This document shows positions 63,059-64,000 of a stretch of DNA of 64,000 nt, one piece after another (position 1 is the first letter of the stretch; every line of letters starts with the position of its first letter). The notes below the pieces were generated by a model. It was given only the letters and a program-made list of their open reading frames with translations. It did not search any database and was not told where the DNA came from. Source of the stretch: Coprobacter secundus (GTDB lineage Bacteria; Bacteroidota; Bacteroidia; Bacteroidales; Coprobacteraceae); assembly GCA_000803105.1 (NCBI GenBank), contig JTDA01000002.1:186001-250000 (forward strand), written 5' to 3'. The position numbers were made by a program, and so were the translations under genes.

Positions 63059-63203
63059 AATTCGTAGTTTAAGATTTTCTCATTTTTCTGTAAAAGGCAA
63101 GAAATACAACCGAATGATATCTGTTCTGAGATACGTATGTGCGCCAACTCATACATTTCTCAAAAACATCAGTTTAAAAATATTTTTCTAAAAAATATGA
63201 TTT

Positions 63204-64000
63204 TTATTCCTTATACAATACTATTTTCCTATCCTGTTTTTTACACTTAAGATTTGTAGCCAATTCTATCACATCTAAAAAATCGTTCAAATCTTGCCCC
63301 TGATAAAATGTTCCCCGAAACGACTTATTCATAATCGCTGTATCAAGACACTCGAATGTAACATTATATACATGGCTCATACGGGCCAAAATCTCTTTCA
63401 ATGATTGTGGCTGAAAAGTATAATAATTATTTAGCCAAGAGACTACCTCATCAGTATCAACCATACTTATTTCTACCTGTGTATTTGACCGATTATATTT
63501 CAGCTGCTCTCCCGGTCTCAGCACCTTTTCACTATCAAAGCTTGATGTAATAAATTTCACAGAACCTTCTAATAAAGTTGTAATAAATACAGTATCAGAC
63601 GGATAAGAGCGTACATTAAATTTCGTTCCTAATACACTAATACACTGGTCTCCCGATATTACAATAAACGGCTTCTGCTCATCTTTTGCTACATCAAAAA
63701 AACCCTCGCCATCCAATATTACTGCACGCTTTTTCACCCCATACTCTGACGTATAACTCATACTGGTATTCGCCCCTAATTTTATACAAGTACCATCCGG
63801 TAAATGAACTTCACCCGGAGCACCTCCTGTAAAATAAGAATAAATTTCCGGCTCCTCCGTCCCAAATCCATTTGAAATAAAATACCAAGAGAGTCCTACA
63901 AGAAAAATGAAAATTGCTGCAACAGATGAAATACACCGTATTATGAAATGTTTCTTCTTTTGCATATCTTCCTGTTTCTGCCGTAATTTAATCTCTAACC
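63204..64000 (-). CDS. FecR-family anti-sigma factor, N-terminus outside window (PUL C)
   Basis: The frame is open from the right edge; an internal ATG at 63965 exists, but the codons before it (LEIKLRQKQED) continue the usual cytoplasmic anti-sigma part, so the gene is cut by the window. A TM helix (ISSVAAIFIFLVGLSWYF) is followed by the periplasmic FecR domain (GGAPGEVHLPDGTCIKLGAN, LDGEGFFDVAKDEQKPFIV, SVLGTKFNVRSY) and a DUF4974 C-terminal domain (TFQPQSLKEILARMSHVYNV, DLNDFLDVIELATNLKC). It holds an ECF sigma factor, presumably encoded just outside the window, until the STN-SusC signals substrate. It lies 145 bp before susC; no TAnnTTTG box is visible in that gap. Confidence 0.93.
   Translation of the reverse strand, partial: LEIKLRQKQEDMQKKKHFIIRCISSVAAIFIFLVGLSWYFISNGFGTEEPEIYSYFTGGAPGEVHLPDGTCIKLGANTSMSYTSEYGVKKRAVILDGEGFFDVAKDEQKPFIVISGDQCISVLGTKFNVRSYPSDTVFITTLLEGSVKFITSSFDSEKVLRPGEQLKYNRSNTQVEISMVDTDEVVSWLNNYYTFQPQSLKEILARMSHVYNVTFECLDTAIMNKSFRGTFYQGQDLNDFLDVIELATNLKCKKQDRKIVLYKE

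Overview
The window looks like an AT-rich chromosomal segment of a gut-type Bacteroidales bacterium. The evidence is three SusC/SusD polysaccharide-utilisation loci (PULs), two giant hybrid two-component regulators (HTCS), a FecR-controlled TonB receptor, many -7 promoter boxes of the TAnnTTTG type, and several proteins with type IX secretion (T9SS) C-terminal sorting domains. The T9SS proteins fit a Barnesiella/Coprobacter/Parabacteroides-like lineage better than classical Bacteroides, but the genus is only a guess.

Layout. 1-15807 (minus strand), PUL A: an HTCS regulator with its own terminator, then three secreted beta-helix proteins with T9SS tails behind their own promoter and a perfect palindrome, then susC, susD and a chondroitinase-ABC-like lyase (PL8 type) cut by the left edge. 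16045-20458, housekeeping island: an arginase-family hydrolase plus SotB-like exporter, a candidate small RNA, tatA/tatC (minus strand) and fabD. 20616-39319 (minus strand), PUL B: susC, susD, a small T9SS protein, two heparinase II/III-like lyases, a four-module T9SS glycan-binding protein, a GH88 unsaturated uronyl hydrolase, an unrecognised helical enzyme and a second HTCS. 39611-40607: a small outer-membrane barrel and a small GNAT. 40750-50778: a potassium (Kdp) module made of an NtrC-type regulator, a sigma-54 promoter, a 31-aa membrane peptide, kdpF, kdpA, kdpB, kdpC, an outer-membrane barrel, and a KdpD split into a stand-alone N-terminal sensor and a separate HAMP-PAS-kinase, followed by a NifX-like protein. 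50897-64000 (minus strand), PUL C: FecR anti-sigma (cut by the right edge), STN-type susC, susD, a DUF3823 lipoprotein, a DUF4965/DUF1793 protein, a GH97 alpha-galactosidase-like enzyme and a sialate O-acetylesterase.

How it works together. PUL A and PUL B are built for uronic-acid polysaccharides. Lyases would cut the chain and leave a 4,5-unsaturated uronate, which GH88 in PUL B would remove. HTCS sensors would detect the oligosaccharides in the periplasm, and SusC/SusD would import them. Neither PUL shows a sulfatase in the window, which points to an unsulfated substrate or to sulfatases encoded elsewhere. PUL C is under FecR/ECF-sigma control and has exo-acting alpha-galactosidase and deacetylase functions.

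The most interesting signals are: a probable roughly 70-nt sRNA (18173-18241) whose 5' half is antisense to a typical Bacteroidales translation start; sigma-54 control of kdp together with a split KdpD; the unrecognised PUL B enzyme; the triplicated T9SS beta-helix proteins; and palindromic or direct-repeat operator candidates at 11584-11609, 24657-24712 and 47633-47669. I saw no mobile elements, CRISPR arrays, rRNA or tRNA genes. No gene-free stretch exceeds about 300 bases; the longest (39320-39610) holds two divergent promoters.
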